A stretch of DNA of 64,000 bases from Whitmania pigra. Lineage: Eukaryota > Annelida > Clitellata > Hirudinida > Haemopidae. Both the position numbers and the translations under genes were made by a program. The number at the start of each line of letters is the position of its first letter. Within the stretch, counting starts at the first letter, position 1. Shown piece by piece: positions 1 through 13,159 of this stretch. Where the stretch lies: assembly GCA_021613335.1 (NCBI GenBank), contig JAJTWR010000067.1:1478501-1542500 (forward strand). Reading direction: 5' to 3'. Below the pieces are notes generated by a model. That model worked only from the letters and a program-made list of their open reading frames with translations. It did not search any database and had not been told where the DNA came from.

Positions 1-2936
1 TTCGCACATTTGTCACTGCTGACCTATTTTCCAGGGAGGTGGAAATCCTCACGGATTGGAAAAAGGACGCTTACAACCCAACTTGTCCTAAAACAAGGAC
101 CTTCAAGTGGACGTACGGAATGAATGTACAATGGGTGGGTGGATGGGTTGAATGTATTATGGGTGGATGGATGGGTTCACGCATCTGTGATCACCCAGTA
201 AATCCCCAGTCACAATATTCATAACCAATCTTCCAGCCAATATTCAGGCACCACTAACCAGTCAATAGCAATAAATTACCTCTTATTCCCTAATGCAATC
301 CTTCAGATCATTAGGCTTACCGCTATTACTATTATTGTTATTATTATTATCGCTATTATTATTGTTATTGCTGTTATGATTACTATTATTAAGATTACTG
401 TTCTTGTTATTATTAAAAACCGATAATAAGAGCTCTTGAAACTCGATAATGCTGAGAAAATAGGATGCAGATGTTTGTTTGAAGTTGAATCTGATTTTAC
501 AAACTGAATGAATCTTATGAATTGCATAAATTGGACCTCTCCAGAGAGGTGAATAATTGGGTTAACAGGTGCTAAAAATAACGGACCAATTATTCAGAAG
601 ACCTGAATAAACAAATGCACTTGGGCGTATTGTAATGATTTTGACTCATCAAATACATTACAAATTCCAACGTTCATGTTCCTAATAATGTCACTGACGT
701 CACTCCACTTGTGCACGAGCACGTGCGGTAGAGAGATAGAGAGGAAGAGAGGAGAATTGGAAGACCTCCAAGTAAAACATTCTTAATCATGGAAGTGGAT
801 GACCATCCCATGACACGAAAATGACATGAAAATCTCCAAGTAAGTCCAAGGACTTAAGAGTGTCTCTCCTGAGAACTGGCGACTAGAATGATCATCATGA
901 CGGCTATGATGGCAATATTCATGATGGCGACGTTACTAATGATAAGTACTAGTCACGGCTACAACGACGTCGGCATCGTTGAATATGATAAGCAAATAAT
1001 TACCAGGTTTCAGTGACCTGAAAACGCTCTCAGATTGAGAACTCAATCAACAGGGACAAGACTTGGTCACTCCTAAATATACTTATAGTTGTCCATGACT
1101 TGGACCGTCTTCCAAGAAGTCTCCATGACATCCATTATTCATCTGTTTATGCCTAGAACTGGTTTAAAATCGACCAATGTCAATTAGATTTTAATCGACC
1201 TAATTAGACTCAATTAACATAATTGAGTCATTAGCAGCACCATTTATGTTATTAGATCCACGAGTTTCCTTTAAAAAAAGAGAAAAAAGTGAATTCAAAC
1301 TGAATTTTTGTTGAATTTTAAATCTGCCAGTTGAAAGAAAGTGAGTCAATGAAATTGTGGACAAAATGAAGTGCTGGATTCAGTATGATTATTATTATTA
1401 CTATTATTATTATTCAGTGTACTGAATATAATATTATTATTATTATTATAATATTAATATTATTTGGTAAGATGAATCTCAAAAATAAATAAACTGAACT
1501 GAACAACTGAATGAATGCAGGCAACAGAACTTAAGTCATACAAACTCTGCTATTGTTTGTAGTTCTTACAGAAAATCAAGTTAACATAATATTTATTATT
1601 TATTGGCTAAGCGATGAATAACAAATTATAGATCATTAGAATAATGGCATAATAATAATAATCATCGACAATGTAACAATGGTTACAGGTCAATGACCTT
1701 CACAATGAGGTCTTGAGAAAAAAGCGACCCCAATAAATTGAAAGACTGATTATACGTGAACGTGATCGTCATCATCATCATCCTTATTCCCATGACTAAT
1801 TCAGCTGAGGTAGTAAAAATAATAAGATACTTAAAAAAAACTGCATTTAAAATACAAGACAAAAACCTGACAACTTGATAAGTTGCATAGCCTCACACAT
1901 CCGAGACAGGTGCCTAGAGATAACATATTTACATATACATTCACACAAACACGTTTGAGTGATTACCGACCAACAGCAGAATAATCCTGGTACAAAAAAT
2001 TAACATCCATTGAATGAGAGATTATTTGTACTGCCTATCCAATTTCAAAGCTGTTCCCCTTTGTACTGCAATACCTAGGAACGCGCCAGAGTAGCCAGGG
2101 CCAGCCCGTAGCACCCCTAGTTTACAAAAATAGCTATACATATATAGTATACATCTCATCATCCGCTGGAGGACCCAACAAAACTAAAAATTGATGACAA
2201 GCCAATAAAGTGGCAAGTACCACAAGTAGCCTTTAATTAATTACGACAATCATGCATCTGTAGCCCTTAATATAAATCAATCAATCAAACACCACCGGTG
2301 ACTTCCAAGAAAGACATAAAAAATTGAAAATTTAAAAAGAAAGTGCTCAGCAGGTGAACAACAGCTACCCTGTTTCTGAGAATAAACGCTACTCAACTCT
2401 GTTGTTGTCTACATAAGTTACAAGGTCAAAAAGTTATTTTTGAGATTCAAAAGCTGTTTTTTAAATAACAAAAAATGGAACCTTCTAGGCAGCGGTTGAC
2501 CGCATGAGGCTCAAAACTCTGCACGGCAAGACCAAATACAATCTCAAATGTCACGACTGTTGACGGCACACAATAAGATTAAAATATCTTAATGTCCCTC
2601 TTTAATGACTGAATTTCTATTATGGAACTTGTGCTTAATGATTCTTTAGAATTTCAAGTTCATGACTTCCTCTTCCGGCCAGTCGTGCCCCGGTTAAATG
2701 AATACTTACCTTCCACTCATATCAGAACAAGATGATGTGAATTAACATCACTTAGTATCAACAAAGATTCAAAACAAAGTTACTGATAGCAATATAAACA
2801 TCAATAATAATAAAACACTAACAATAATATGAATAATAATAATAGTAACAATATCATTAATAGTAAATATAGAAACATAATAAGATAAGGAACTGCAAAA
2901 CAGAATTAATAACAGCAGCACAAGAGGGTTTGTAAC
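1..2936. other. AT-rich stretch, no gene recognised
   Basis: No exon of a known family is seen here. Imperfect ATT/TTA repeats lie at about 317-415 and 1387-1475. A plus-strand open stretch at 39-224 follows an acceptor-like 'ttttccag' at about 28-35 and reads DWKKDAYNPTCPKTRTFKW, but it soon runs into a GGAT-type repeat and matches nothing I know. If TSC22D continues to the left, this is probably part of its first intron or the region of its 3' exons, but no TSC-box sequence was found. Confidence 0.5.
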
Positions 2937-3142
2937 CTAAGATCGGAGAGAGAGTCGAGCATATAACCCTTGAGGTAGGTGGCCGCGGAGGCGATGAATT
3001 CCGAGCTCGAGGACAGCTGGGGCGCTCTGACCCCCATCCCCTTCTCTAGGCCGTCCGACCCCTTCGGACCGAAGGCGTCGATGTCTTCCCTGCTGTCGAC
3101 TCCGAAGGTTTGCTTCAGTGTCAGGTTCATGCACTTTAACAT
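2937..3142 (-). CDS. Hypothetical first coding exon (candidate short-isoform exon of the TSC22-type gene)
   Basis: A minus-strand reading frame starts at an ATG (3140-3142) with an in-frame TAA 18 codons upstream (3185-3187). It runs 68 codons to a donor-like AG|GTTACA at 2937/2936. The third codon positions are strongly G/C, unlike the AT-rich surroundings, and the patch is CpG-rich, so it looks coding. The peptide begins MLKCMNLTLKQTFGVDSRED and has a Ser-rich stretch (SSSSEF) near residue 45. I do not recognise the sequence. The exon ends with two bases of a split codon, the same phase as the long TSC22D exon at 12150, so both could splice to the same downstream exon. TSC22 family genes are known to make short proteins from internal promoters, which is why this role is proposed. 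It could also be an unrelated gene or a non-coding CpG-rich patch. Confidence 0.4.
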
Positions 3143-4599
3143 GGTCCGAACCGCCCTCTTTCTGACGGGTCGGGGACTCGCGCGTTACGAGGACCGGAGG
3201 CTGTCTTCGAGCGAGCGTTCAAAGTACGGCTTCCTCGGCAAATGGGGAGTAGGCTCTCGTGAGAGGGTTCGGGGTTCAGCCGTAGGCCAGAGGACCGAAG
3301 CCCTTAGAGGAGATGTCCAAGAAGATGGAATAGTTTTCAATGTTCATTGCCTCCAAAATAATTCACAAGGACAAGTTCTTCTAACGAGATGATTCGGAAA
3401 ATATTTAAGCAGACGATTTAGAGATGCTAAAATGTGCACGTTAACAATGGGTTTAAATCTTGAATATTTGCAAAAATTCATCAAAAACATTTCCATTCGA
3501 GGTAGCACAAAATGTCCATATCCATTATGCAATGCCATCTTAATAGAACAAATGACTTAGTAATATTTTACAACTGGCCAATATTGTGCAATATTATTAA
3601 TATTTATAATAATATACGGAAAATAAAATACTTTGCAGTCATATCATCTCTCATCAGCTGCAATCACATTTCAGAATGAATTCATTTGAACAATATGGAG
3701 ATACTTTTCTGAATGCCTACTTAGTGTGTGACTCCCAATTCAACTGTGCACAACAGTTCATAATGTCACAGCTCTCTCACTCTCTCTTTCACAAGTTAAC
3801 ATCTCTCCTGGTCATTCTAATAATTCGTTGAACGGGACACGCCCAAAAAATTATGAAATCGGATCTAGATGATGATGAAGCCATCAAGTGATCAACTACA
3901 TAAGCAGAACTGACTCAAGCGTCACTGATGCCTACACGCAACCTTCAGTGTGCCACTGGGTCACATGATGAGGGTCCACCGCCGACGATTATAATGATGA
4001 TATAGATCACAGTTGCGTAGGTCCAAAGCAGAACTTAAGGTCCACCAAGGGTTATCTGATGATCCACAAAGACCAAGGTATTCATGGAATCTTCTCAGTT
4101 TGTTTTGACAGTTTTTGGGCTTGTTATGATAATGAATAAATAAACGACCGAATAAGTGAGTGAATGAATAAATACATTTTTGCATAGTATTCAGATGATT
4201 CTCCAGCAGTATGATCTGGACAAAAGTCCCTTGTTTCAAAAAAATCAATGGCTCCTCCAGCTTCACACAGCCTATGGGCTTGTACACAATGAAGATTTGA
4301 GGAATAACTTAAGATGGAGAGATTATTGTCCTGCCTCTTGTATCTTTTGCCATCGTAGTGTCTTATCAACAGCTTTCGAATGCACTCTTCTCTCATAAAT
4401 AAATTATCGTCCACCTTTAACCGAACTAGCAACTTCTAACGTGATGCAACCTTCACAATACAATCACAAATCACTCACATTCAGCTACCCATTTTAATTA
4501 AAATGCATCGGCAAATATCAACCTCACAAAATACGTAAAGGACATATACAGCGCAAACATAAAAATACAAAAGCCACCCATCAAACTTCGTCATATGCT
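3143..4599. other. CpG-richer 5' flank, then AT-rich spacer
   Basis: Positions 3143-3330 continue the CpG-rich patch and would be 5' UTR or promoter of the exon at 2937-3142. The rest is AT-rich with short unrelated open frames on both strands and no family match. Confidence 0.35.
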
Positions 4600-5175
4600 T
4601 ACCTAAGCCGTCGGCAGACGCCGTAGTAGGGGAGGGAATAAAATGCAAACTTAACCGCTCGCTACTTCGACAGTCTGTCAATTTTAATCGAGAGTGAACA
4701 ACAAAAACAACGACGACGACCTGGAACGGAATAAATCGTCGAGCGAACGTTTATAACTCACCGACAACGAATCTCGACAACAAGACGAACGAAGTGCCAC
4801 AAATGAACACGGAGAGCCTCAACTCGAACCGGTTTTTACCAGTTGGTCGACAAAAAATACACACCACTAGCAACCTAGGAATAATCTGCATACATTATGC
4901 CGGCATTCCGTCCAATGGGAGACGAGATTCCCAAAATAGCCGGCCAATTAGAGCTCCTGCCGAGCTGAGCCGATCGGTGCTTCCACAGAGCGTCGGACCA
5001 CGCCTTGACGATATGAAAACACGGCAAAGGAATTCGGTAAACACTTTCGAATACCGGTCGACCTCTTTCGTGGGTAGTCACCCCGGGCAAGAGGGAAAGG
5101 GCGAGTGGACTGGTGTTTGGTGTTATCAGGTCTAGGGAGTTGTATGCTGTTTGTTCCGATATCCCAGAAATAAAG
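4600..5175. other. CpG-richer block, function unknown
   Basis: This block is noticeably richer in CG dinucleotides than its surroundings (for example around 4720-4800 and 4920-5100). Both strands are open over about 70-110 codons, but neither translation resembles a known protein. A plus-strand AATAAA lies at 5169-5174. It may be a promoter or first exon of a transcript inside the presumed TSC22D intron. Confidence 0.3.
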
Positions 5176-8100
5176 TTTTATTAGTTGCACGCAGTAGTAC
5201 GTCTATCTCGAACAGATGGAATGCATTTGTGCGAAAGGAGGTTTACTTAACGCTATAGCGTGCATACAAGTGTTTTCAAAGGTGCACGTGCTATCTGAGC
5301 ATGTGTGAGCGTGTGTTGTGGAAACAGAGTCTTCAAATGCCTACACTGAACTGTATCAGAGAAGCCATTATTATAGTTATTTTTATTACTACTACTACAC
5401 TGGAGCGGCGAAAACAACAACTGTTAATACAAATAATATTATATTTATAGAGCATTATCGTCATCATCATTATTGAGGTTTGTTAAGAAATTTGTTACCA
5501 TCACTTTATTACTACTACATCTACTATTATTATTATTACTATTATTATTATTATTAATGGTTTATGAAATATTATGAATTCGTTAATAATTGTTGTCATC
5601 AAATGGTATGAGCTTGATAAATCAAATTGATACAAGAAAGATTGATACTTAAACTTTGAAGTCACGTGGCAATGACGATGAAGATGACATTCCTCATTTG
5701 ACAACCAAGACTTAACCAAGACGTGGGTTTTTCCATGGTTCAAAGGAATTCGGCCATATTGGGACTTTCCCAGTAGTCAGTTTTCGATCATCAATAAAAG
5801 TCAGAGATGATGCATGCATACATTTTTCAATCTTATTTTTACAATCAACAAATTTATCTAATACTTCAATTTACTCTCATTAAGGAGAACCGATGATTAA
5901 AAAGCATTAACAATAATAAATTATAATAATACATTTAGAGTGACAAAATGATTGACCCAATTAAAAGAGGGGAGCCATTTTATCAGCAAGAGACAAGCAA
6001 CACAGGTAGAAGGCTAGGTACCAGGTAGATTATCTGAGTGATACCTGGATTTTTAAACCAAAGGATTCTTGTGGAAGAATTTATCGAGCGGAAAGAGAAC
6101 ACGGAAACGTTGAATTGCATTTGAAATTAATTAATTAATAAATAATAATAATTCATATATAATAATAAACACAACTAATACTACTGCAGCTACTACTTCT
6201 ACGACTTTCAATAACAACAATAATAAATAAATAAATAATAACAATAAATAATAGTAAACAACAACAACAACAACAACAAAAACATCAACAGTGGCAGACC
6301 TTTATTTTCTCATTGAATGAAATAAAGACAAACACGCATAGGAATCTGTATTCATCCAGCTGCTTTTGTATTAGGTGATTACTCCTTGAACAACGACGAC
6401 GATGATAACTATTACTACTATCAACCACTGCTACTGATACTACAACATTAGCTCACAACTAATGTATCTGTTTAGTAATTAAAAAAATAGCTGTAAGGAT
6501 AGATGGAAGGGTGGTTGAATAGATGGATGGACTGACATTTGAATGGATGAATGATAGAAAGATCAGGTTAAGTGGTTAAGATAGACAGGAGAGTACTTGA
6601 AACAAAAAACTCTAAGACTCTATCAATAATAACAAGTGAATAGATGGATCCATTGTCAATGGATGGGTGGATGGATGTATGTCCTCAAATAGAAGTGAAA
6701 ATGTAAATTGTCACGCATCTCAATAAAGCCATCACTCCAGGTAGATAAATAAAAAATGACTTTAAACAACACTATCAATACAAACAAATATATAATAATA
6801 ATAATATAATATAATTAATTATAAAATAATAATTAAATAACTTTGAATAAATACATTAAATGTTATTAGGAATTAAATAATTATAACAGTATTTCAGACC
6901 TTTGTCAAGAGAGAGAAATTAAATGAGTCAAAAAATGAAGACAAAGTTGCTTTAAAACTTCTATTACTAGAATGCTAACATTTTGAAAACCTTGAGATAA
7001 GGCTGTTGATAAAACTACCCAAGTGAGCAGTGAATCCTCTTAATGTTCTTATCTGCTTAACTCCTCCTTATCATCTTCGCCTGTATTTACATGAGCTTCA
7101 GTAACTCTGCATCTATGTTTGATTATTTGTCTATATCCTTGAATGTTTGCCTGTACGATTGAGTACCTGCCCGTGTGCTTAAATACTCGTATGTATTCCT
7201 GAAGTACTTGTGCCCATGCTGGAGCTTGTGTTTACCTAGGTGTTTGGCCCTAAAGACTTATTTATCCAGGCACCAACTGAAACAGCTGACATATTAGTCA
7301 TGTAAACAGAGTTTCATCATTGGCTGAAAGGGTCAATCCTCAGTGATATCACTTTGATATGATGTAGATCCGGATGTGCTAGCATAGAACAAATCGATCA
7401 AGTGAACTAAATTTTAAAAAGTACTTCAATTTCGTTGCACTCATGTTTTTCTATCATGTTCACGTTTGACCCTTGCCTGCTTGTCAATTTAATATAATTT
7501 GTTGCATCGTTGTTATGGTGTTCATAATTACATACAAAAGAAAATATTACATCATACCGCAGAAGTGTTGCCTCGAACCTTCGAGAACCAGACGAAACTT
7601 ACGCAACCAAACACCAAAATGGCTGAGCAGCTGAAGATGAAATTGAAAGAGCTCTTACATACAATTAGACACATAGATCAAAAGAATATAGATATTCTAC
7701 TGTGACACAATATTAGTTGTGATCCACAAGAGGCGCTAAGGCCCCATCAAAGATAAGTTTGTAGTGTTAAAATATCAAAGCTAAAAAGAACATTGTCACA
7801 ATTAGTCATTGACACTCCTGATGATATAATGGCTTAAGTTACACAAATTGTGCGAATCACTAATGATAGCGTTAATACTACTACTACTACCACCACTAAT
7901 AATAATAAATAATAATAGTTAATACATAAGTTAATATATAAAAATAAAGATAAATACAAATAAAAATTGAGAAACCATGATAACGAAAGAAACTACCATC
8001 TAGCGAACAAAATGAAAACAGCACACTGATTCCCTGGCGAGCGAGAATGCCATGGAAACGACACCAAAGAAAGTAAACAAAAACTCCCAACAAATCTCAC

Positions 8101-9295
8101 AGAAATTATAATAAATAATTTAAAACTACCATTCATCATATTTATTAAGTCAAGGTAAGAACAATTAACGGTGCAGATTTTATGCATCTAGCGAACAAAA
8201 TTAAAAATTTGAAAAAATGAAAAACCAACTAGTGACATCTATGAAATGAAATGTAATTCTAGATACATCGAAACAACAGCCGGGATCATAATAGAGGTGG
8301 TGCAAGAGAATCAATACCAATATCATCACCACCATCATCATCATCATCATCAACTCCATTAAATACTTAACTTATGTTTTAAAAGTCCTGCAAGATTTTA
8401 CAAATCATCTCAGTTATGCAACGAACTATAATCAAATAAAAACCCTGCAAGATTTAAGTTTCTTTAATCTACAAAAATAATAATAAATTTAAAAATTTCA
8501 TAAACTTGATAATAATAATAATAAAACAAAAACACATTTCATTATAACCATCATCAAAACCAGCAGCATCTGCAGTGAGCTGTGTCTAGATGTGGTGATA
8601 GTCAGAGACAGTCAGCAATCAGCTATCTGAAGCAATGGTCTCAGCCTTCCGTTCTGGTCAATTTTTACTCTTTCATCTATCAATCAGTCACCATCCTCAT
8701 CATCATCATCATAATCATCAAACTCTTCTTCCTCCTCCTCCTCCTCCTCCTCCTCCTCATCATCATCATTATCATCATCATCATCATAAAAAGATCATTC
8801 CTTATTGCTCTTTCAGTGAAATGCCATTTAATCTTGGAGCAATGTCAGGAAATGTGTCCAATAATATAAAACTTAAAGTGGTTAAAATGACAAACAGAGG
8901 GTCAACTAATCAAAACAACATGATTGCAAATAACGAGATGGTCAAAAATAAATTTAAAAAACAAATCATCAATAAATAAATAAACTATCAATAAATACTT
9001 TCCTCTATTTGGCCCCTCCATTGCATTAAGCAGCATTTGTATGCAGTGATCTAAAATGGGAAACACCCACAAAAGCCAAATTCTGGACAAACCAGTAAAG
9101 AATCTTCATGGGAGGGCCCGTCTCCCAGATAAAAATTCAGAACTTTTTCGGGAGCATTTTACACACCGACATGGGATTTATTGAGGTTAGAGGCCAATGG
9201 AATGACAGTGATGCTCACATAAATAAATAAATAATTCATTAGTTAGCCCTTTAATTTGCATAAAACATTGAAAATTAGCAGAGTTCTTAAGCAGA
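5176..9295. other. AT-rich, repeat-dotted spacer
   Basis: No gene is recognised. It contains ATT tracts (about 5520-5555), an AAT/AAC-rich stretch (6120-6285), GGAT-like units (6500-6690) and ATC/TCC tracts. A plus-strand open frame at 7499-7705 has no known relatives and no clear splice sites. Confidence 0.4.
8691..8788. repeat. Compound (ATC)n-(TCC)n-(ATC)n microsatellite
   Basis: The tract runs ATC units, then about ten TCC units at 8730-8757, then ATC units again. A shorter (ATC)n tract lies at 8322-8352. Confidence 0.9.
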
Positions 9296-9464
9296 AGTGC
9301 CTAAAGCGATCGCAGATTGGGAATGGATGGCGTTCGAAGAATTCCGCCGCCGGTATTTGCCGAAGGAATCGCAGTTTTGGGTGACTTTGCAACCTCTCGA
9401 CCTTCACGACGTTGCCAATTGCTAACCGTCAGCGAATCGCCACGACATTTCCTCGGACAAGCTC
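9296..9464. other. CpG-richer block
   Basis: A short CpG-rich island in AT-rich DNA, open on both strands for about 55-60 codons. The minus-strand reading contains GGGILRTPSIPNLRSL before a stop. No family is recognised. A TATA-like box lies at its plus-strand right edge. Confidence 0.3.
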
Positions 9465-9491
9465 TATAAAAGCAACGTTGTGTTGCATTCA
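9465..9491 (+). promoter_or_regulatory. TATA box plus initiator-like sequence
   Basis: TATAAAAG sits at 9465-9472 and an initiator-like TTCACA follows, with its A at 9491. The distance, about 26 bases from the first T of the box, is normal for a TATA promoter. No convincing plus-strand coding sequence follows, so this may be a promoter of a non-coding transcript or a chance match. Confidence 0.3.
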
Positions 9492-9500
9492 CAACATTTG

Positions 9501-10079
9501 CTCAAGAGAGCCTTACAACTTGTGACCCTGATTTTATTTTTTTTAAGTTGCATTGATTTTACCAGTAAGACCGATGTTGCCTCATATGTCCTGCATTGAT
9601 CATTAAGTCAAGAATTTCAACAGGGCCGATGATGGTGATGATGATGGTGTTAGAATAATGTGGCAGATGCTAATTTACTAGTGGTGATGCACTGTGGTAC
9701 ATTCATTTGACAATGATGATCATGATAGTGATGATGGGAAAACAATCAGATTCTGAAGTGCATGAGTTATTAATCCATTCTCCATCAGCAACAGTCAGCA
9801 GAGAAAACAAATCTTCATGAAAAGAATGTATTAGACAATTATAATAATGATAACAACAATAATTTAAGTACTATATAATTATATATAATAATAATAACAG
9901 TTATTATGAACAATTCATGACTTCTTTCAATTTTACTTTTCAATTTTTCGTGCAATACTTTTAAAATCAAATTCATAGACAAAAACCCATTCATTCAACC
10001 ATACAATCCATCCATTCATGCATTTATTCATTCGTTAGTTAGTTCCACATTAAACAAGAGCACAAAATCGTTGACACCA

Positions 10080-10113
<34 letters not shown>

Positions 10114-10736
10114 TAGAAACTTTTGAACAAGAAGGATTTAAATGAATGAATTTATCATCGATAAATTATAAATTATAAATTATGTATCACAATTATTAGG
10201 TTCTTTTCCTTGTTATATTCTGCACATTTAATGTTAGTAAGATTATTATCACATAACATCATACAATAACTACATAGTAATAATATAATTATAAAGTGCT
10301 AATAATGATATTTATAAAAATGGTTATCATCATCATCATCATCATTCGAACAGTCAGTCTGATTATTATATATATTATTATAATGATGTTGTTTTACTTG
10401 AGCAATTTAATCATTTAAAAGTTAATTATCTAAAAGAATCTGCAACCAGTAGAGTTCAACTGTGACATATTCTTGTCAATCACTTTCTGATAACCAGAGA
10501 TAAGAATTCCTATTCATTATAATGCCATATTATTTGCTAACTGTGCATATTGCTAAATACTTGATGCCCATAACAACAAGAACAAGAACAACAACAATAA
10601 CAATTTTAATAAGAATTATAATAATCACTCCATTTAAAAAAGTTGTCTCACAATAAATCACACTTTCAATAATCTAAAATATATTTAGCAAACAACAGCT
10701 GATAAATATAACATGATCAACATTATAATTATCAAT
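9501..10736. other. AT-rich spacer with (ATC)n tract
   Basis: No gene is seen. A clean (ATC)10 tract lies at 10082-10111 and a shorter one at 10327-10345. Confidence 0.45.
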
Positions 10737-11630
10737 ACCGTGTTTCCCGAAAATAAGCCCTAGCATGATTTTTCAAGACGCTCATAATATAAGCCCTACC
10801 CTGAAAGTAAGCCCTAGTTAAGATCGCCAGCCGCATTTATGGTCGTATAATACGTCAGTTGCAATGCAGCAATATGTTGAATTACAAGCTATTATTTTAA
10901 TAAGAGTAAGAGTAAAAGTTTTAGTGAAATATTAATATAATATGGTATGGATAGTGAAAATTATAATTACTGTAAGTAATAACTTTGTAAGTAAAATATG
11001 AACAGGTAAGCAGATACGGTAAACAGACAACCAATTAGAATACAGTTGCATCGGTTGTGATTACGAATCTTCTTAATTTTTTTCTTTCTGTAAAAAAAGA
11101 ACAAGTTGAATATCCGACCGATCTGCAAACGGAGAGCAGAGCATGATGACCTCGGTTAACAGGTGGAGGAGGGAAATGCTAAGAAGTGCAAGTGTCCATC
11201 AGAAACCAGAGTTGTGAGTCTGACAAATCACTGACAGTTGTGTTGCCAATACGGCAGGGTACTTGAACGAGAAATACCCATTTAAGGAGAGTTCTATTGC
11301 TAAACATGAGAGATTGAGACCAATGGTTTTGTGGGAAATGGATTCCCAAGTAATTCATGCAGAAATTCAGAGTTTGGAGATTTAAAATGATGGTCCTGAT
11401 GTTGATATTTGACTAATTTATAAAAAAAAATACTCTAATTGAATGGTTTTCTAACATTCTTCTAAAATAAATGCCTCCTTGCCTCTTGTAACTTAACGAT
11501 TCGTGTAACATGAAAAAAGGTTCTAATTGGTTGTTGATTAAGAAAATATAAGACATCCCTGAAAATAAGCCCTAGCGCGACTTTTGGAGTAAAAATTAAT
11601 ATCAGATATATTGTCTTTCGGGAAAATGTA
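10737..11630 (+). mobile_element. TIR DNA transposon remnant, copy 1
   Basis: The left end reads ACCGTGTTTCCCGAAAATA and is followed by repeats of the AATAAGCCCTA type. The right end has the inverted but decayed version (AAGACATCCCTGAAAATAAG, then CTTTTGGAGTAAAAATTAAT and a worn terminus near 11630). The internal part, around 11100-11390, is shared with copy 2 at 32768-33976 in opposite orientation. Fragments of a reading frame are present (NEKYPFKESSIAKHERLRP) but interrupted. Ends of this kind are familiar from cut-and-paste elements in several animal genomes; I do not assign the superfamily. It lies in the presumed first intron of TSC22D. Confidence 0.7.
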
Positions 11631-12149
11631 AATTATTATAGCCAACAATGGTTGTGTGCAGTGTAACATCAAACTTATCAAGCTCCTAGCTACATTCATT
11701 TTGTATTAAAACAAATATTCAGAAAAATTTCTTGCACCAAGGTACCAAGATCAGCCACAAGGAAGGACAACGGACTTCCACTATCAGAGGGGACACTTTG
11801 ACAAAAAAATCCTTGATGCAAACAATGTTGTACAAACATCGAAAATGACTGGATGCCAATGATGATTATAGTATGGTGATATTATTATAGTCAATATATT
11901 CAGTACCAATGAGGCTATAATATGATGATATTATTATAGCATGTTATAATGATAAACAATATCATGTCAATATTCATGCATCGATAAGCATGCATATTTT
12001 CCTACAAAAATCCCTCTAAATATTGATGCCTTCCAAACCGAGTCTGAATTTTGATGTGGTAAATCAATAAGATTCAAAACACCAACCGATCCAACAATGC
12101 AAGACTCAACACGAAAACGACTTAAAACATCAAAAACTCTCCAACTCAC
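11631..12149. other. Presumed TSC22D intron, donor-proximal part
   Basis: AT-rich, with a short duplicated motif GATATTATTATAG at about 11878 and 11926. The minus-strand donor GTGAGT of the TSC22D exon is at 12149-12144. Confidence 0.5.
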
Positions 12150-13159
12150 CCATCTTCGACGTCGGAGAAAGACGAGGAACTCATGGTGGCGTTGACCATG
12201 GCCATGAGAGGAGAGTTTGAACTGAGCGCACCGCCGGCCCTCTTGTTTCCCAATCTGCTCGACTCCACCGGGGGCGAGCCCGGGGACTGAGAAGGGTCTA
12301 AGCTCGGAGGAGGAGGTTGTAACTTTTCGAGTTCTTTGTTCGATATGGAGGAAGAGGCCGGCCGGTCCGGCACGGGGTAGAACTGTTTCTGATCGGCGCC
12401 GGGAACTTCTTCCGTCCTCTCGTTGTCGGTCGAAGGCACAGACCCGATCAGATATTGCATTTTACTGTCGTCACGGACAACATACAGCGGCGGGATGTTC
12501 GGATTAGTCTTCAAAACGAGGTGGCCCTCGTTGAAGACTATCGGGGCGATGACGGCCCCCGGGTGATCCTCGGTCGCAAGGGGCACGTAAAATATCGAGT
12601 CCGTCTGAGAGTTGACGACTCCCTCTATGCCTGTCTTGCCCCCTGGATCCAAGAACGTCGTGCAAGTCCACCTCCCCCTCTTAAGCCTGTCTTGACTTTC
12701 GATTTTGACTACTTTGAATCGGGAGTGAGTGTCTTGAGTTTTGTCTTTGGCGGCTGCGATCATGGATGTTCTGTGGGCATTGGCTGGCATCTCTCCCATG
12801 TTCTGAACCAAACTCGACCACACGGCATCGTCCGTGCCACCTGGACTGTGAACCGTGCTGGCGGAAGAGGGCTCGTGCTCGACGTCCCCAGTCCGAGAAG
12901 CGTCGAGGCTCAGATCTTCGGTGTTGGTCGTTTCGTCCAAGTCATCCTGACTCTCCTCTTTTCTGTCATCAGTCTTGACTGTTATCTTTGTTATCTGGAA
13001 AGAGCTCTTCTTCGGCTTGTTGGGATCACTCAAAGCATCAAAGAATTCTGTCTGGGCCTTGCTTGAATCTGAATTTGATTGATTGGTTGGGTTACCAGGT
13101 GGAGTCAGATTCACATTCGACCTCTTTTGGTCTTGCTCAGTTTTTGTCTCGTCTGACAT
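12150..13159 (-). CDS. TSC22 domain family protein, long-isoform N-terminal exon (bunched/TSC22D-like)
   Basis: The exon encodes 336 residues plus two bases and ends at a strong donor, GATGG|GTGAGT. The start ATG is at 13157-13159; an in-frame TGA lies two codons upstream, so the start is firm. Two conserved blocks of long TSC22D proteins are visible: KKSSFQITKITVK at residues 50-62, and SRFKVVKI (146-153) followed by KRGRWTCTTFLDP (160-172). The rest is Ser/Thr/Pro-rich and probably disordered, ending in an acidic SSSSFSDVEDG. The TSC box and leucine zipper, which mediate dimerisation, are expected in later exons; they are not in the window, so the gene is cut by the left edge. Long TSC22D proteins act in transcription, growth and ion-stress signalling, partly through WNK and NRBP partners that bind the conserved N-terminal blocks. 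A possible 5' UTR acceptor, TTTTCTGTAG, lies at about 13191. Confidence 0.88.

Noticed and set aside
1..12149. TSC-box/leucine-zipper exon of TSC22D
   Set aside because: I looked for the minus-strand coding of the conserved AIDNKIEQAMDLVK block by eye and did not find it, so it is probably left of the window.
12455..13066. 203-codon plus-strand open frame opposite TSC22D exon 1
   Set aside because: It is the antisense shadow of the high-GC coding exon. The minus strand has the TSC22D motifs, a start and a donor.
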